A stretch of DNA of 64,000 bases, from assembly GCA_964035795.1 (NCBI GenBank), contig OZ038320.1:5023896-5087895 (forward strand), given 5' to 3'. The position numbers and the translations under genes were made by a program. Of the stretch, positions 23,652 to 36,668 are shown piece after piece. Position 1 is the first letter of the stretch; each line of letters opens with the position of its first letter. The notes beneath the pieces were generated by a model. The model was not told the origin of the DNA. It searched no databases and worked only from the letters and a program-made list of their open reading frames with translations. The DNA comes from Pterobdella sp. o SKG-2022 (taxonomy: Eukaryota > Annelida > Clitellata > Hirudinida > Piscicolidae).

Positions 23652-26342
23652 GCTTACAGTGGATTCAGCAGACGGGGGTGAAGAGATGACAAAAACCCTA
23701 CAGGAACTTGGTCACTTGCTGTTTTTAATCTTTAATTTTTCATATTATTTTTTTTTTTCTTCATACCTTCGTATTCATATATTTTTGAGCATTTGATAAT
23801 GTTAGCTCTTTTATAGTTTTTCCATAAGCTTTGCCGTTAAACAAACCTTCGTTTTTTGTCTAGTACATTGTCTTTTTCGTTTATTCCATTCATTTTTTTC
23901 ACAGAATTTCATTTTTTTGTTCCTTCACTTTAGTTTTTTCTTAAAGTTTTTTTCAGAATATTTTAATGCATTGTTTTCAAGTTTTTAAAAATTAAGTTTT
24001 ATAGTGTTTTGCTATAATTATTTTCATTCTATTTTAGTTTTTTGTATTAATAAACTACACACCAACCAGGTTTTGATTTGAGCAGTAAATCAGAAAAAAA
24101 GCTTTTGTACACATGTATTAAAGATGAAAAAATAAGAGCAGACGCGGAGTCTTTCAAAAAGTGCATTGAAAATGCGCGGGAAACAAAAGAGAAATGGGTG
24201 AGTGGGTATTTGTATTAAAAATATAATGTTTGCATCAATTTTGAGCCGAAATTTGTTTACTGGTTTGAATATATAGTATTAAACAACTATCAACAATTAT
24301 TTCAACAAAGAAATATATCGAAGGAGCAAAGTAGATGCATCTGGCAAAATGCCAATAACTTTTTTAAAAGGAGTAGTTTGAGTGATGACACAAACAACTT
24401 ATTGAATGCAAACACAAACACCATATAAAAGTTTCAAGTCACTCGCCTCGTTCGAAACTTCTTCGGAGTTTCTCGGCGTTTCTATTCATTCATTTTTTTT
24501 AGCCACTTCATAACTTTTATTGGGATTTTTCTTGTCGTTAACTATTATCGTTGTTCATCATAGTTTTAGATATATGCAATAGGCACAATCATTAGTCTCT
24601 ACGGATCAAAAAACTCCGTTTCATGCCTTTATACTTAAGACTATCAGAAGCAGTCATTGAAAAGTCATACTTTTATTTGATAGTTTACTTATATATCATT
24701 TCCATTTCATTGACTGTTTTCCAGGTTTCAAAATATTTTTTCACTATTCTTGTTTTTTTCAAGTAAGCAATACCACTATAATCATTTCCACTGTCTTTAT
24801 CACCAGCATCCCCACCACTCATATCCCCACTTTAAGCACCACTATCATCATCATACCACCCAGGTAAGCAGAGGAACAAAGAATTGTGTGCAAGAGAAGT
24901 TCTATTACAAGGCCGACATGACCAAACTACCCATGCAGGGAACTATAGATGTATGTTCCAGAAGTCAGCATTACCGATGCATGGAGTTAGTGTTTTCTAG
25001 TTTTGAAATGTTCAATAAGGTTTTTCATAGTGCAAAAAAACACACATACTAACACCTTTTTAGCACCGTCCGAAATCCCACACCTACCAACACCACACCC
25101 TCCAATACCACTATACCACCACCATCTTCTCTATACCATCACCCCATTCACCACCACACACCACCATCAAAGGACCTTCAAAGCAAGCCAGGTACCAGGT
25201 ACGAACCTCATTTACATGCATGTCAGTAGTTTGTGTTCATGCAAGGGTCCTAAGACTTCCTTCACTGAACCTATTGAAATTGATATCCTTTGCTGTTTAT
25301 TATTAACAAAGCCAATATTAATAGTAGATTTTTTTTTATTATAAAATTTATTTTCTATTATTAGAGGTAGATTATGTGAAATTTTTGGTTCAGACTCATC
25401 TGTTTTTCATGATGTAAGCTCATTTGTAGAAATATTTAACGTTGATGTTTATATGTTTTCTATGATAAGAATTCATCTGTAATTATTCATAGTGCAGTTT
25501 CATCTGTTATTTATGGTGCATCTTCATCTATGAAAGTGCCGTGTGAGGATTATACAGTTCGTTCAACTGCAATTCCAATTCGCGAAGACTTCGCAGTGGA
25601 CTTTTCTATCTATATATTTCGTGATATTTAGTTATTGAAATTTTTTGCTATTTTTTTATATTTTACTATACTTATTAGCTTTTTAGTTTATGAAATATAT
25701 ATTAGATTATTTTTCATGACATATCTTTCATTTAGTATGTCGTTCATCGTCATCTTTCCCACTTATTCGATCATATAAACTATTAATTTCCAATCAATAC
25801 TAGTCATATCTTCTTTAACTACCACCCACGTAACCGATTGGAGCTGTTTAACCAACTGGTGAACAAGAGATCAGCTCGTAACACTGAGAAGCAAGAGTGT
25901 TTCGACTTCTCCAATATTGTTAGTGTTGATTTATAATTTCTTTTTTTTATTATTCAATTGTCATCATTAGTAGTACTGATTTTTTTATTCAACATTAATA
26001 AAGTACACCTAATCGGTGCTTCTATAAATTAACTACAGTGTGTTTTGTAAGGTCATTATAAAACACAAACAATAAGGAAAAAATATGAAAAAATAAGAAA
26101 ATACCAAGGTTATTAAGTTATCAGCCTATACTTGACTAAACTTAAACTTTCAGTTTGAATCTTTAATATTAAATTCAACTTATACTCAACTCAAATTAAA
26201 CTTGATAATAGCGTTTACACCCTTTTCACCCCGGCAGCAAAAACAGACAGTATGCAACGGTTCACCACTACCACTTTTTCCCATTTTGACGTTTATAACC
26301 ATCTTTTTCTCGTGTTTCTGCCTTTACTGCATTGTTCCATAG
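554..26342 (+). CDS. cacna2d: Voltage-gated calcium channel alpha-2/delta subunit gene (spliced, 5' partial)
   Basis: This is a gene-level entry; exons are listed separately. Alpha-2/delta proteins are extracellular, membrane-anchored auxiliary subunits that promote surface expression and gating of high-voltage-activated calcium channels. Read in order, the exons follow the family from just after the VWA region to the C-terminus. Landmarks are an LLGVVGTDVPLD block, a Cache-like NGYTLFHPNL block, a Cys-rich YCDIK segment, a second sensor-like FLIDNQGYVIFSF block, an IGVFFGDV block, an FRRLAIIDFHGVC block, a Cys-containing TNLIYMHVSSLCSCK block and a hydrophobic C-terminal segment before TAG. 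Reading phase agrees across nearly all junctions. Signal peptide, VWA and MIDAS exons must lie upstream of the window. Likely small exons are still missing near 11.2-12.7 kb and 25.3-25.8 kb. Poly-Glu and Asn/Asp-rich inserts are unusual for the family. The paralogue cannot be assigned; the family call is firm. Confidence 0.9.
4428..4484 (+). CDS. cacna2d: alpha-2/delta exon (GLVLTLSKPVYN block)
   Basis: The acceptor is tttacag. The peptide GFGLVLTLSKPVYN aligns with the family segment of the form GLV-x(4)-PVFN. I chose the gtttgt donor, giving 19 codons in phase 0. An earlier gttcat after position 4475 would also keep phase 0 and is a possible alternative end. Confidence 0.75.
4817..4897 (+). 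CDS. cacna2d: alpha-2/delta exon (LLGVVGTDVPLD block)
   Basis: The exon has 27 codons, phase 0 to phase 0, with acceptor cgaag after a pyrimidine-rich stretch. The peptide RKLLGVVGTDVPLDSVFSIL is one of the strongest family signatures here. It corresponds to the conserved L-G-V-x-G-x-D-V motif that opens the Cache region of alpha-2/delta. The donor is gttgaa, which is weak. Confidence 0.9.
6175..6249 (+). CDS. cacna2d: alpha-2/delta exon (Cache NGYTLFHPNL block)
   Basis: The exon has 25 codons in phase 0, with donor gtgagt. The peptide YWFSISKNGYTLFHPNL matches the Cache-domain signature of the family, in which Y-x-F-x-I-D/S-x-N-G-Y is followed by HPNL. It joins the preceding exon without a frame change. 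Confidence 0.9.
7807..7869 (+). CDS. cacna2d: alpha-2/delta exon (IDLMYMEVFDVENQ)
   Basis: Acceptor aacag and a donor beginning gtggtg bound 21 codons in phase 0. The peptide SIYSIDLMYMEVFDVENQ fits the family segment that follows the HPNL block, a hydrophobic/acidic V-D-x-x-x-x-E pattern. A further small exon upstream is possible, because this interval is longer in other family members. Confidence 0.75.
9773..9828 (+). CDS. cacna2d: Probable alpha-2/delta exon (DKLGTKVFGTL)
   Basis: The acceptor is acatag and the donor an ideal gtaagtaag. In the frame continuing from the previous exon the peptide is FSADKLGTKVFGTLEPSS. It resembles the family's D-x-x-x-G-x-K-x-F-x-x-L stretch. The exon ends in phase 2, and I could not join it cleanly to the next candidate. 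The frame or a missing small exon is therefore unresolved. Confidence 0.45.
10737..10923. mobile_element. Foldback (MITE-like) element
   Basis: Positions 10785-10822 and 10886-10923 are 38-nt inverted arms that differ at one position. Both outer ends read GGCAATATTTTGATAT in their own orientation. The flank from 10737 (ATGTATC then ATGTTTTGTTAATTG) recurs at 37321-37390 together with the left arm, so this is a dispersed element. No coding capacity is seen. It lies in an alpha-2/delta intron. Confidence 0.65.
10996..11022 (+). CDS. Possible short alpha-2/delta exon
   Basis: A very strong pyrimidine tract ending ttcttcgcag precedes a short open stretch reading TLSITSTVL in phase 0. Several GT donors follow, after 11016, 11022 and 11032, so the end is uncertain. 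It lies where the family has a short beta-strand-like segment, but there is no convincing motif. Confidence 0.25.
11166..11199 (+). CDS. cacna2d: Probable alpha-2/delta exon (RFISRGATFYYG)
   Basis: Acceptor aaccag is followed by RFISRGATFYYG and a gtttgt donor in phase 1. The peptide matches the family pattern R-x-x-x-x-G-x-x-x-Y-x-W/Y that precedes the T-x-x-S-L-x-L-x-x-P block. A small exon between this one and 12737 would be needed to restore phase. Confidence 0.5.
11529..11671. mobile_element. Small palindromic insertion flanked by 13-bp direct repeats
   Basis: AGCTATTGTAACA occurs at 11529-11541 and again at 11659-11671. Between them an imperfect inverted repeat pairs TAAGGACAACAA(A/G)CAC near 11543 with its complement ending near 11634. 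The inner part contains ACGAAAAGCTTCGTGTC, a motif shared with foldbacks at 43.7 and 61.3 kb. The direct repeats could be a target-site duplication, but the inverted arms do not abut them exactly. Confidence 0.45.
12737..12810 (+). CDS. cacna2d: alpha-2/delta exon (LGLAMPVDYAQ)
   Basis: The exon is bounded by cactag and gtgagt and is open only in the frame LGLAMPVDYAQHEIDIDDD. L-x-L-x-x-P-x-x-Y is the family block that closes the first Cache region. It starts in phase 2 and ends in phase 1, matching the next exon. Confidence 0.82.
13770..13812 (+). CDS. cacna2d: alpha-2/delta exon (43 nt)
   Basis: The acceptor is tttacag and the donor gtgaga. It encodes ILDFQASDYVMAKW when joined to its neighbours, phase 1 to phase 2. 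The tryptophan codon is split across the junction with the following exon, whose YCDIK motif fixes the frame. Confidence 0.82.
14137..14237 (+). CDS. cacna2d: alpha-2/delta exon (YCDIK block)
   Basis: The acceptor is atcacag and the donor gtgaag. The peptide begins KYCDIKPDDTPHHIQLLKWL. It aligns with the conserved family segment Y-C-x-D-L-K, where the Cys is a disulphide candidate. The exon ends with T, which forms a split Cys codon with the next exon. That agrees with the conserved Cys of the family at this point. Confidence 0.88.
15248..15341 (+). CDS. cacna2d: alpha-2/delta exon (LLYDAQSTRSVGELW)
   Basis: The exon is preceded by ttgtcag. After the split Cys codon it reads NFSLLKNLLYDAQSTRSVGE and then an LWKKEL helix. 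This matches the family pattern C-N-x-x-L-I-x-x-V/L-L-x-D-A. The donor is gttcct. The first bases of the exon, GTAACT, themselves resemble a donor. Confidence 0.85.
15555..15638 (+). CDS. cacna2d: alpha-2/delta exon (FIFMATNGGLTRF)
   Basis: The acceptor is cttctag and the donor gtgaga. The peptide YADFIFMATNGGLTRFHSL corresponds to the family segment F-V-x-T-D-G-G-x-T-R, which starts the second sensor-like region. Phase joins on both sides. Confidence 0.88.
16965..17068 (+). CDS. cacna2d: alpha-2/delta exon (TEQLYYRMASENRETIFTF)
   Basis: Acceptor cttacag is followed by QQNPSTTEQLYYRMASENR and then ETIFTFNLP. This matches the family pattern N-P-x-T-x-x-x-x-Y-x-R-x-x-x-x-x-x-Y-x-F. Two overlapping donors exist, gtcagt after 17068 and gtaaat after 17072. 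The first keeps phase with the next exon. Confidence 0.85.
17479..17828 (+). CDS. cacna2d: alpha-2/delta exon with poly-Glu insert
   Basis: Acceptor cttacag opens a frame that reads through a long acidic tract of mostly Glu, with some Lys and Asp. It then reads LILLVSTPLLIGTINKKNKE, VVGVVGLGLRIEFMELLFEE and VCDNKTIPCLDDC. The part after the tract matches the family segment of a V-S-K/T block, a V-V-G-I/V block and then Cys-rich sequence. The acidic tract replaces a short loop in other members. Donor gttggt after 17828 keeps phase 0 with the next exon. Confidence 0.82.
17523..17636 (+). repeat. (GAA)n tract, coding poly-Glu
   Basis: An almost pure GAA repeat of over 100 nt with two AAA interruptions, translated as Glu in the alpha-2/delta exon at 17479-17828. 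It is a likely site of length polymorphism. Confidence 0.85.
18588..18671 (+). CDS. cacna2d: alpha-2/delta exon (CFLIDNQGYVIFSF)
   Basis: The exon has 28 codons, phase 0 to phase 0, with acceptor atttcag and donor gtttta. The peptide ARCFLIDNQGYVIFSFERSD aligns with the family block C-x-L-L-D-D/N-x-G-F/Y-x-x-x. It is strongly coding-like against the AT-rich background. Confidence 0.88.
18905..19434 (+). CDS. cacna2d: alpha-2/delta exon with Asn/Asp-rich insert
   Basis: The acceptor is gaacacag and the donor gtgagt. The exon opens with IGVFFGDVKGMGEVMRGLL, the family block of form IGxFFGxxxxxxMxxL. It runs through about 145 residues dominated by Asn, Asp, Lys and Glu, and closes with TPNTFFGLFRR. 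The insert sits between two conserved blocks that are nearly adjacent in other members. It remains open and in phase, so it is probably translated rather than a retained intron, although an unspliced intron inside it cannot be fully excluded. Confidence 0.82.
19777..19855 (+). CDS. cacna2d: alpha-2/delta exon (LAIIDFHGVC)
   Basis: The exon is bounded by ccaacag and gtttgt. With the split Arg codon the peptide reads RLAIIDFHGVCTIYEEVYAS. It matches the family block F-x-R-x-x-x-x-D-Y/F-x-x-x-C. It ends in phase 0. Confidence 0.88.
21056..21108 (+). CDS. cacna2d: alpha-2/delta exon (PLSNILQPVLRIVQYIAS)
   Basis: Acceptor tttccag and donor gtgagt flank 53 nt encoding PLSNILQPVLRIVQYIA plus a split Ser. 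It corresponds to the amphipathic or hydrophobic helix that follows the Cys block in alpha-2/delta proteins. Confidence 0.85.
21453..21514 (+). CDS. cacna2d: alpha-2/delta exon (LFFDFCTLPYAHS)
   Basis: Acceptor ccttcag and donor gtaatt bound LFFDFCTLPYAHSQDYAEYS. It continues the hydrophobic segment of the previous exon, with the split Ser codon restored, and ends in phase 1. The long TAG/TGG array at 21950-22461 lies in the next intron. Confidence 0.8.
21950..22461 (+). repeat. TAG/TGG minisatellite, C-free on + strand
   Basis: About 510 nt of TAG units with TGG substituted at regular spacing, giving a recurrent 12-nt GGTAGTAGTAGT period. The + strand contains no C. It lies in the alpha-2/delta intron between exons 21453-21514 and 23660-23710. 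The open frames across it are compositional artefacts. Confidence 0.9.
23614..23652 (+). repeat. Short ATG/GAT trinucleotide repeat
   Basis: An ATGATG run with one GTG interruption ends just before the acceptor of the 23660 exon. Confidence 0.8.
23660..23710 (+). CDS. cacna2d: alpha-2/delta small exon (51 nt)
   Basis: The exon sits just after a short ATG/GAT microsatellite and acceptor gcttacag. It encodes VDSADGGEEMTKTLQEL, phase 1 to phase 1, with donor gtcact. Phase agrees on both sides and the length is a multiple of three, so it could be an alternatively used exon. There is no strong family motif. Confidence 0.62.
24070..24197 (+). CDS. cacna2d: alpha-2/delta exon (128 nt)
   Basis: Acceptor caaccag and donor gtgagt bound 42 complete codons. 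The peptide includes KLLYTCIKDEKIRADAESF and KKCIENARETKEKW. It is hydrophilic with two Cys and lies in the variable region of the family before the NC-x-x-x-x-x-F-Y block. It joins both neighbours in phase. Confidence 0.72.
24864..24985 (+). CDS. cacna2d: alpha-2/delta exon (TKNCVQEKFYYKAD)
   Basis: Acceptor accacccag is followed by SRGTKNCVQEKFYYKADMTK and later VCSRSQHYRCME. The pattern of a Cys, then a Y/F-Y-x-x-D motif, then a C-x-x-C-like pair fits the C-terminal alpha-2/delta region. The exon begins with GTAAGC, a donor-like hexamer directly after the acceptor. It ends in phase 2 at gttagt. Confidence 0.85.
25188..25295 (+). CDS. cacna2d: alpha-2/delta exon (TNLIYMHVSSLCSCK)
   Basis: Joined to the previous exon the peptide reads QVPGTNLIYMHVSSLCSCKG and ends in TEPIEIDI. 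It is a clear match to the family block x-I-P-x-x-N-L-x-x-x-V-x-x-x-C-x-C and the following P-I-E-I. The 5' border, after agcaag, is fixed by frame. The 3' border at gtttat is uncertain, because the next exon needs a different phase. A small intervening exon is likely. Confidence 0.82.
25804..25918 (+). CDS. cacna2d: alpha-2/delta exon (NRLELFNQLVNKRSARNTE)
   Basis: Acceptor atactag and donor gttagt bound 38 open codons. They include HPRNRLELFNQLVNKRSARN and KQECFDFSNI. It resembles the basic family segment before the final Cys (x-x-R-x-R-P-x-x-C). It starts in phase 2 and ends in phase 0. Confidence 0.8.
26238..26342 (+). CDS. cacna2d: alpha-2/delta terminal exon with hydrophobic C-terminus
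   Basis: Acceptor ccggcag opens QKQTVCNGSPLPLF, followed by a strongly hydrophobic run, LTFITIFFSCFCLYCIV, and the stop TAG. A short polar stretch, then small residues, then a hydrophobic tail at the very C-terminus is the usual form of alpha-2/delta proteins. They are anchored by GPI or by a single C-terminal segment. The phase-0 start matches the previous exon. Confidence 0.82.
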   Translation, partial: QKQTVCNGSPLPLFPILTFITIFFSCFCLYCIVP

Positions 26343-26574
26343 TGATGTGTCGATTATGAAATTTGTGATATGTGTCTGTGTTTTGAGTTATATGGAGATT
26401 GTCAATGTTGTTTAAAGCTTGGAAATGTGTTTTTTAGGTTTTCTATGCTGAATTGAGAAATTCCTTTTTTATTTTTTTATTTTGTCATTGAATGCTGGCT
26501 TAAAAGTAAGTTTTTTCAATGAATATAGTAATTTAAGTTGAAAATATATTGTCAGGTAGTATTGTGAACTTGAT

Positions 26575-26580
26575 AATAAA
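26575..26580 (+). terminator. Candidate polyadenylation signal of alpha-2/delta gene
   Basis: AATAAA lies 233 nt after the TAG stop, the first such hexamer in the 3' region. It is only a candidate in DNA this AT-rich. Confidence 0.35.
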
Positions 26581-27998
26581 AAAAAAACTGTCTCAAACGA
26601 AGAAAGTTATAATCTAATTCAGTATTTAGGTTATTTTACTTCATAAGAAAAAGTTCTTGGTTAAACGACACAAATATTATATTTCGATCTGAATATAAAT
26701 ATTCGTACAAACCAAGTTTTGTTGGAATTCTGTGTGTTTGATTCAACAGATAAGAAGAATATAAAATTGACTATTGTTTTGTATTGAAATGGTTTAAATG
26801 TCCACGCCTTTTTGGAATCTTTTCTGTTCATGAAACTTTCGGTTGTAATTTCTTTTATATATCTGTAAATAGACATTTCAAAAAATATATTCTCAATAAT
26901 TTGTATTCCCATTCATAATTTTTCCCAATGCAGTGCTATTATTCTTAATTGATTAAACATTCATTACAAGTCACCACTCATGAGTATATTAAATCTTAGT
27001 GCTATGAAAATTCAACTTCATCTTATATTTAACATTTGTTACATAGAAAATACCGTTTCAAGGAGTTATTATTGTTGATTAAATAAATGTTTTTATTTTT
27101 GATGAAATTATTGATTTAATTATTTTATTATTGTTTTTATTATTTAAATTAAAACCAGTTCAAACGATATTTCATTTAGTTTTGTATGCGATGTGTAAAG
27201 TTCTTGTTGGTTCAGTATTTAACTGTATTTAATTATAAATAATTTTTTATTAGAAATAATGAATAAGGATAAAAAAATAGTTTAAAGTGGAAAAATATAA
27301 AAATTAAATAATTATAGTAGAAATGAAAGATTAGAGTTTGCAATATATTCTTTCTTACAAATTTGTTTAACTATACCAAAGATTCCAATTTATTAATCTT
27401 TGAGCAATAAGACAAGGAAGGAAACAGGTTTTAGGAAATACGTTCTATGTTTGTCTGCTCTCATTGGTGTCTTCAAATTGTTACCAAAGAATTTACATGT
27501 TCATATATTCTAGTTTATTTTATAGTTTAAGCAATTTAGAATTTACCACCGTTTGTTTACAAACTGATTTTTGTATACTTTTCCAATTCTTATTTTTTAC
27601 CAATTCTAATTTTTACCGCTTTTTGTCATTTTTTTCGTTATTTTTTACATGTTTTCATTATAATGAAATTGAAAATTTTTGTATGCATACTTAATAAAAA
27701 AAACGATGTATAAGTATTATGGCGTTAACTTCAAGTTTCAATAGAAGATATAAATAAAAGAACACAGTATAAGCTGAAAGCTAGAACAACTGTATGGCTT
27801 TTAATGTTCTGAATGCCCTAAAAATTAGCTTTCAACATTGAAAAAATCGATTCTATTGCAATTCGAAATGAGATTTAAGACGTTGCTAATTTTTATTTCT
27901 TTTCACAATTCGAAGTAAATTTCAAGACGTTTCTAAATTTTATTTAATACGAAATTCACGATTAAAATTAAAACGCAAAATGTTATAACTGTTACCAG
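26581..27998. other. Non-genic AT-rich interval
   Basis: Apart from possible 3' UTR at its left edge, no ORF, exon-like GC island or structured RNA stands out here. Confidence 0.5.
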
Positions 27999-28190
27999 GC
28001 CCTCCTCCTTTCTCATCCGGGCTTGAGACCGGCAATGGCGGAGTTACCAGGCCCTCCTGGTCTGAACTATAACTACCAACATCTGCCTGAGCTATCTAGA
28101 GGCTCAATGGTTAGAGTTGAAAGCTACGTACCAATACAAACGATTTCTTTCCAAGGGAGACATGGCGAAAGAACTGAGTGTGGTTCTTAA
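27999..28190 (+). CDS. Coding-like exon of unknown gene, ends in TAA
   Basis: This is a GC-richer island in AT-rich DNA. After acceptor gttaccag it stays open for 63 codons and ends in TAA. It has an internal ATG at 28035 reading MAELPGPPGLNYNYQHLPEL and then SRGSMVRVESYVPIQTISF. The acceptor and first exon bases, GTTACCAGGCCCTCCT, are repeated about 50 nt downstream at 28041. Two acceptors 50 nt apart are therefore possible, in different frames. It could be a terminal exon of an unseen gene, an alternative last exon of alpha-2/delta (phase 0 would fit), or part of an old repeat. I do not recognise the peptide. Confidence 0.35.
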   Translation, partial: ALLLSHPGLRPAMAELPGPPGLNYNYQHLPELSRGSMVRVESYVPIQTISFQGRHGERTECGS

Positions 28191-28221
28191 ATCTGAGCTG
28201 CAAGGTGTTGTAAAAAAGATT

Positions 28222-28872
28222 TTAATTTTGCCACTTTGGTCGTTTTTTGCGGTCATAGATAATGTTCAGCTTTCGATTGAAGGTGTTTGTTTCTCTCATC
28301 GCTTTTCTTCGGAATGCATACATTGTGTCCAAGTATTCTTCGTGCCTCTGGTTCAGTTCTTTTCGTTTTGATATGACAAACTCGCTCGTTTGGTCTTCTA
28401 TCTGATCTAACTCATCTTGATCCTTGTTGTATTGAAACCAGAACTCGTTTCTATATTCGAAGTAGTCTCCCAACCTATCCTTCATGGTCATCCTTTTCAC
28501 GGGAAGATCCCGGTATGTGAGCGTGCGTTTCTTCAATCGACTCTTCGTTGAAGAACTAGACGATGTTGGGTTTGTTTTTTCGTCATTAGTTGTTTTTTTG
28601 GTAGATGTTATTTTGTTGATGGGTATGAATTTGTTAGTGGGTGGTATTTTGGAGAAAGAGGAAGACGGGGTAGTGGCAGGGTACAGAGAAAAGCGTCTGT
28701 CTATTGGCGGGAGTGTTGAGGGCTTTCTGGTAGGATAGGGGTTGGCCCTAATTATTTTCGTTTCTGGTGGGTTTTGCGAAAATTTCACTGCATTCTCTTC
28801 TTTTCCTTCATGGAAATTGATGGAAGAAAAGTTTTCTTTCTTTCCGACATTTCCAATAAAATCACTACGAAA
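28222..28872 (-). CDS. Terminal exon of unrecognised basic protein
   Basis: On the minus strand the frame is open from a likely acceptor (TTTTGAG before 28872) to the stop at 28222, about 216 codons. No in-frame ATG occurs until residue ~125, so upstream exons at higher coordinates must exist. The N-terminal half is Pro/Ser/Thr/Lys-rich (PTRKPSTLPPIDRR, then TSSSSSTKSRLKKR). The C-terminal half is charged and probably helical (DRLGDYFEYRNEFWFQYNKD, YLDTMYAFRRKAMRE) and ends RKKRPKWQN. Aromatic and charged residue patterning makes it look real. It runs convergent to the calcium-channel gene. No family is recognised. Confidence 0.6.
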   Translation of the reverse strand, partial: FRSDFIGNVGKKENFSSINFHEGKEENAVKFSQNPPETKIIRANPYPTRKPSTLPPIDRRFSLYPATTPSSSFSKIPPTNKFIPINKITSTKKTTNDEKTNPTSSSSSTKSRLKKRTLTYRDLPVKRMTMKDRLGDYFEYRNEFWFQYNKDQDELDQIEDQTSEFVISKRKELNQRHEEYLDTMYAFRRKAMRETNTFNRKLNIIYDRKKRPKWQN

Positions 28873-30699
28873 CTCAAAATCAAATAATCACAACAAGCCA
28901 AGTTAACTTCAAGAAGTAACATAAGAATATGAGATCATATCGTTTGCCTCATGCTAACGTTTTTGTTCGAACGTTAACGCTTAATTTTTTTGAATCAATA
29001 TTTTTAAAATAACTTTCATTTTTTCGTAAGTTTTTTTGTATCAAAATTAATTTTAAATCATTATAAAAATTGAAACCGAACAACACATTTTGTTGAACTG
29101 TAGCCTTTCATTATAGTTTTTCAAAAAAAAAAAAAATTAAATTAAAAAACTATAATCTGTATTTTTAAAAAATATTTTTTTGCATTTTGGGTTGTTTATA
29201 GAATTGGTAACTCAAAAGTGATTCTTTCAAAATAGTTGAAAAAAAAGGAAAAAACACTTCGAAAAAGGCTTAATTTAATGGCTGAGGTTTCAAACAGTGA
29301 AAATAAAATTAGCTATAACAAAATTTATTTTTTGCAAACAATCGTTATGAAACACTTTTAAAAAGCTATATATTTAATGAGAGCGATAAAAATACATGAG
29401 AAATACACCAAAGTTCGATAAAATATATAAAAAACGTGCATGATGTTTATCGTGATCGTAGGAATAGCCTGGTCTTCTATAAAAGGAGTTACACCAAAGA
29501 GCAGTTATAGGAATATATGTAAATATATATTAAAGGCATCATCCCATTTCAAGCTGCTGGGTTTTATTATGTATCCAGCAAAACTTATTTTTAATGAAAT
29601 GATTTTATATACATTAAAAGACATATTCTGTACTTTTTATAAAACTTATCAAAAATCTAAGTAGTTATAAACAACCAAATTAGCTTATTACAAAAAAATT
29701 CAGGTAAAACATTCAATAACTAATTATTTTGTTAAAAACCTTTTTTATCGCACCTTTGTGAGCTTTTATTTATCTGTAACTATGTTCACAGACTTTTCAA
29801 AATAGGCTAATTAAGAAATATTGAGAAAAATGTTTTCTTTTGTTTTTATATAATAATTAGTTATTAGTTAAAGGTTGTACCCATTGAACAAAGAAATTTG
29901 TCCGCTTTATAAGCCGATCAAAGACTTCACTCAAAGTTGCGAACATTTAACTGCTTCTAAATAAATTTAGAAGAATGAGTTCTGCAGTGAATGAGAAAAA
30001 TTTTTTAAATATTCTACCAAAAAAGCAGTTGGAAGCTAAATAAAGACTTTTTGGCGCACACCATCACAACGCAATCACCTTCAACTTCGTTATACTTTAT
30101 GCAACTAAACTATCCGTTACGGCACTCAACTTAACTATAAGTTTCTTAACTTGTCGGCTACATACTCATTATTTTTTAGCTTCCAAGTAGTTTGAATTCG
30201 ACAATGAACTTTCTTCTACTCAGTACTTGAGTATTATTTTTCAAACCTCAAGTATATCAATTTATAAATAATATACCTTCATGAACTTTTAACAAAATAA
30301 AACTATTTGCAAAAACTTAGACATATTGAAAGTTAAGTTTACGAAAGAACATATTGTCTGAAAAGCTAGCAGTTCAGATCAGTCGTCTTCGCCCAAATAT
30401 AGGAAGTTTTTTTTACTTTTGAATTTCTAATGAAGTTGAAGAAACAGAGTAGTTGAAAACAAACATATTGCTTTATTAAAAGAGGGAATATGTACTCCAC
30501 CTGAAACTTCTAGCTAATATGTGTATCGGCCTATTACACCCCTTGCTTGAACAAATGCATCAGAATTATCCTTTACTTAAAGCTTTTTCAGTTTTTACTT
30601 TTAAAATTTTCAACGTCTTTGTTTTTATTTTTGATTTTAATAGTCTATAGTAAAAATAGGTTTTTTCCTATGATAAATAAAAACAAACATGCAAAATAG
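28873..30699. other. Interval with no assigned gene
   Basis: Upstream exons of the minus-strand gene ending at 28222 probably lie here or further right, but I could not pick one. The right edge would hold the promoter of the micro-exon gene. No convincing core promoter is visible in this AT-rich sequence. Confidence 0.4.
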
Positions 30700-36552
<5,853 letters not shown>

Positions 36553-36662
36553 AAACTTAAATTTCAATATAAAAAAATATTTAGACCGAAATTTACTTTT
36601 TGAATATTATAATCGAATTTTTTGAGTTCAAATTCGATATTTAAAAAAAATGAATTGTTTTC

Positions 36663-36668
36663 AATAAA
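36663..36668 (+). terminator. Candidate polyadenylation signal of micro-exon gene
   Basis: AATAAA lies 110 nt after the stop at 36552, a typical distance. Confidence 0.5.
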
